DNA from: Agromyces archimandritae
Lineage (GTDB): Bacteria > Actinomycetota > Actinomycetes > Actinomycetales > Microbacteriaceae
Length of the DNA: 64,000 nucleotides
Direction: 5' to 3'
NCBI RefSeq assembly: GCF_018024495.1
Contig: NZ_CP071696.1
Span: forward strand, 1,612,001 to 1,676,000
Below the pieces are notes generated by a model, which saw nothing but the letters and a program-made list of their open reading frames with translations, was not told the DNA's origin and made no database searches. The position numbers and the translations under genes were made by a program. Below, in pieces: positions 61,920-64,000 of the stretch (positions are counted from its first letter, which is position 1; every line of letters begins with the position of its first letter).

Positions 61920-64000
61920 GATTCGCCGACGACGACCCGCTGAACCGCGGCCGCTTCCCGATCGAGGAGTGGGCGCTCGTCGAGACCGAGTTCAGCGAGG
62001 CCGATCAGGGCCGCACCGAGACGCTGTTCGCGGTCGGCAACGGGTATCTGGGTCTTCGCGGCAATGTCGAGGAGGGCCGCACGGGGTATCTGCAAGGCAC
62101 CTTCGTGAACGGGTTCCACGAGACGTGGCCGATCCGCCACGCCGAGGAGGCGTACGGCTTCGCGCGTGTCGGCCAGACGATCGTGAACGCGCCCGACGGC
62201 AAGGTGATCCGTCTGTACGTCGACGACGAGCCGCTCATCATCACCGAGGCGGAGCTGCTCAACTACGAGCGGCGTCTCGACTTCCGGCTCGGGTCGCTGT
62301 CGCGTTCGATCGAGTGGCGGACGCCGTCGGGCAAGAAGGTGCTGATCACCAGCCGGCGGATGACGAGTTTCATCGACCGGCACATCGCCGTGGTGGATTA
62401 CGAGGTGGAGCTGCTGGATGCTCCTGCGGCGGTGACGATCTCGAGCCAGATCATCAACCGGCAGGACGGCCGTGACGAGTACCGTTCGCGGGTGCCGCAG
62501 GTCACCGACGGCACCTTCGACCCGCGCAAGGCGGAGCAGTTCACCGACCGGGTGCTGCAGCCGCGGCTGCAGCGCGAGAACGCGGGCCGCTATCAGCTGG
62601 GCTATCAGTGCACGAATTCGGGCATGACGATCGTGGTCGGCGCCGATCATCGCATCACGACCGACAACGAGTACACCGAGCGCGGCATCGTCGAGGAGGA
62701 CCTCGCCGAGCACAGCTACCGGATCCGCGCCCAGCCGGGCAAGCCGATCCGGGTGACGAAGATCCTGAGCTACCACACGGGCGCGGCGGTGCCGGTGCGA
62801 GAGCTGGCCGGCCGCAGCGAGCGGGCGCTGGATCGGGCCCGGGATCAGGGCGTCGGGCGGCTCTTCGCCGAGCAGCGGGCGTGGCTGGACGATTTCTGGG
62901 ACCGTGCGGATGTCGAGGTGACGCCGCAGTCCGAGTTGCAGCAGGCGATCCGCTGGAACCTGTTCCAGCTCGCCCAGGCGACGGCCCGAACCGACGGCGG
63001 CGGCGTGGCGGCGAAGGGCGTGACGGGCTCGGGTTACGGCGGCCACTACTTCTGGGACTCGGAGGTGTATGTGATGCCGTTCCTCAGCTACACCTCGCCT
63101 GCGGTCGCACGCAACGTCCTGCGATTCCGGCACAAGATGCTGGATGCGGCCAGGGCCCGGGCTCTGGAGATGAATCAGCGCGGGGCACTGTTCCCGTGGC
63201 GCACGATCAACGGCCTCGAGTCGAGCGCGTATTACGCGGCCGGCACCGCGCAGTACCACATCGACGCCGATATCTCCTTCGCGCTCATGCAGTACGTGCG
63301 GGCGTCGGGAGATGTCGAGTTCCTCGCCCACGGCGGCATCGACATCCTCGTCGAGACGGCGCGGATGTGGGAGGACCTGGGGTTCTGGCGCGTCGGCGAG
63401 GACGACGTGTTCCACATCCACGGCGTCACGGGGCCGGACGAGTACACGACGGTCGTGAACGACAACCTGTACACGAACGTGATGGCCAGGGCGAACCTGC
63501 AGGCGGCGGCGGCCGCGGTCGATCACGTGCAGGTGGAGGATCCGGAGGCGTATCAGCGGGCGGTCCACCGGCTGGGCTTCACCGCCGGCGAGGTCGCCGA
63601 GTGGCGGCGCGCGGCGGCGCATATGCACATCCCCTACGACGAGCAGCTCGGCATCCACCCGCAGGATTCGCAGTTCCTGCAGAAGGAGCTGTGGGATCTC
63701 GAGCACACGCCCGAGGACCGGCTGCCGCTGCTGCTGCACTACCACCCGCTCGTCATCTACCGCTTCCAGGTGCTGAAGCAGACGGATGTGGTGCTTGCCC
63801 TGTTCCTGCAGGGCGACCGCTTCACCGATGCGCAGAAGCGCGCGAATTTCGAGTACTACGACCCGCTGACCACGGGCGATTCGACGCTTTCGGCGGTCGT
63901 GCAGTCGATCATCGCGGCCGAGGTCGGGTATCACGAGCTGGCGATGCGCTACTTCCGGGCGAGTCTGTTCGTGGATCTGGCCGATCTGCATCACAACGCC
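61916..64000 (+). CDS. Glycoside hydrolase family 65 disaccharide phosphorylase (partial)
   Basis: 695 codons to the window edge with no stop; the C-terminal end is missing. GH65 features: ETLFAVGNGYLGLRGN near the N-terminus, KGVTGSGYGGHYFWDSEVY, FPWRTINGLESS, the catalytic Glu in HGVTGPDEYTTVVNDN, and YRFQVLKQTDVVLALFLQGD. The family cleaves maltose, trehalose or kojibiose with phosphate to beta-glucose-1-phosphate; specificity cannot be read here. The GTG start overlaps the HAD stop. Confidence 0.93.
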   Translation, partial: MRFADDDPLNRGRFPIEEWALVETEFSEADQGRTETLFAVGNGYLGLRGNVEEGRTGYLQGTFVNGFHETWPIRHAEEAYGFARVGQTIVNAPDGKVIRLYVDDEPLIITEAELLNYERRLDFRLGSLSRSIEWRTPSGKKVLITSRRMTSFIDRHIAVVDYEVELLDAPAAVTISSQIINRQDGRDEYRSRVPQVTDGTFDPRKAEQFTDRVLQPRLQRENAGRYQLGYQCTNSGMTIVVGADHRITTDNEYTERGIVEEDLAEHSYRIRAQPGKPIRVTKILSYHTGAAVPVRELAGRSERALDRARDQGVGRLFAEQRAWLDDFWDRADVEVTPQSELQQAIRWNLFQLAQATARTDGGGVAAKGVTGSGYGGHYFWDSEVYVMPFLSYTSPAVARNVLRFRHKMLDAARARALEMNQRGALFPWRTINGLESSAYYAAGTAQYHIDADISFALMQYVRASGDVEFLAHGGIDILVETARMWEDLGFWRVGEDDVFHIHGVTGPDEYTTVVNDNLYTNVMARANLQAAAAAVDHVQVEDPEAYQRAVHRLGFTAGEVAEWRRAAAHMHIPYDEQLGIHPQDSQFLQKELWDLEHTPEDRLPLLLHYHPLVIYRFQVLKQTDVVLALFLQGDRFTDAQKRANFEYYDPLTTGDSTLSAVVQSIIAAEVGYHELAMRYFRASLFVDLADLHHNA

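Noticed and set aside
61238..63994. 918-codon minus-strand frame
   Set aside because: It is antisense to the HAD and GH65 genes, whose family motifs are clear on the plus strand.

Overview
This is a very GC-rich stretch from an actinobacterium, most likely a member of Microbacteriaceae. That guess rests on codon use, leaderless promoters (a TANNNT box 6-7 nt before the start codon), Lsr2, an F420-type (luciferase-like) oxidoreductase, and dense intergenic palindromes flanked by the word GGATGCC/GGCATCC. I cannot name a genus. Almost the whole window is chromosomal catabolic and regulatory DNA. Accessory DNA is limited to one intact ISL3-type insertion sequence, two PIN-domain toxin-antitoxin pairs and several decayed genes.

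Layout. 1-11.9 kb is a plant-polysaccharide (xylose/xylan) region: xylB (partial), xylA, a CE7 acetyl esterase, NADP-type glutamate dehydrogenase, a LacI regulator, a GH3 glycosidase with two sugar ABC permeases, and a frameshifted ROK regulator. 12-14.2 kb holds a P-loop ATPase and a luciferase-like oxidoreductase. 14.3-22.9 kb carries an SDR-TetR-quinone oxidoreductase-SDR operon, then a complete branched-chain/carboxylate-type ABC importer (two ATPases, two permeases, lipoprotein). 23.3-28.4 kb is a GntR-controlled four-carbon sugar-acid locus (kinase, dehydrogenase, GntP permease). 28.9-38.9 kb is acyl-CoA metabolism: AMP-forming acyl-CoA ligase, an ACAD11/LvaC-type acyl-CoA dehydrogenase, an LvaA/ACAD11-type kinase, a thioesterase, a TetR, a glutaryl-CoA-dehydrogenase-like enzyme and a thiolase. 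The IS sits between the last two. 38.9-51.6 kb holds VapBC, an amidohydrolase, an IclR remnant, TetR-MMPL, UspA, a FluC pair, a second toxin-antitoxin pair, a fabG-maoC pair, a second MMPL paralogue and lsr2. 51.7-58.9 kb is a second CoA-dependent catabolic operon (SDR, ADP-forming acyl-CoA synthetase, acyl-CoA dehydrogenase, enoyl-CoA hydratase, MFS) with a divergent TetR. 59-64 kb has a P450 pseudogene, a membrane-protein remnant, tRNA-Leu(CAG), and a beta-phosphoglucomutase-like HAD paired with a GH65 phosphorylase that runs off the end.

How the genes fit together. A 20-bp palindrome (consensus CATACCGACC-NNN-CGGTATG) occurs at four promoters: the SDR-TetR operon, the ABC importer, the kinase-dehydrogenase-ligase operon and the fabG-maoC pair. 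I infer one TetR regulon that imports a carboxylate, activates it to a CoA thioester and degrades it. The kinase/dehydrogenase pair resembles the 4-hydroxyacyl-CoA phosphorylation-elimination route of LvaA/LvaC and ACAD10/11. This is the most interesting candidate system in the window. The window also carries at least four families of short palindromic repeats between genes, two exact tandem arrays (17 bp x 8 and 15 bp x 4), and an IS whose 8-bp target duplication lies in the ribosome binding site of the thiolase gene.
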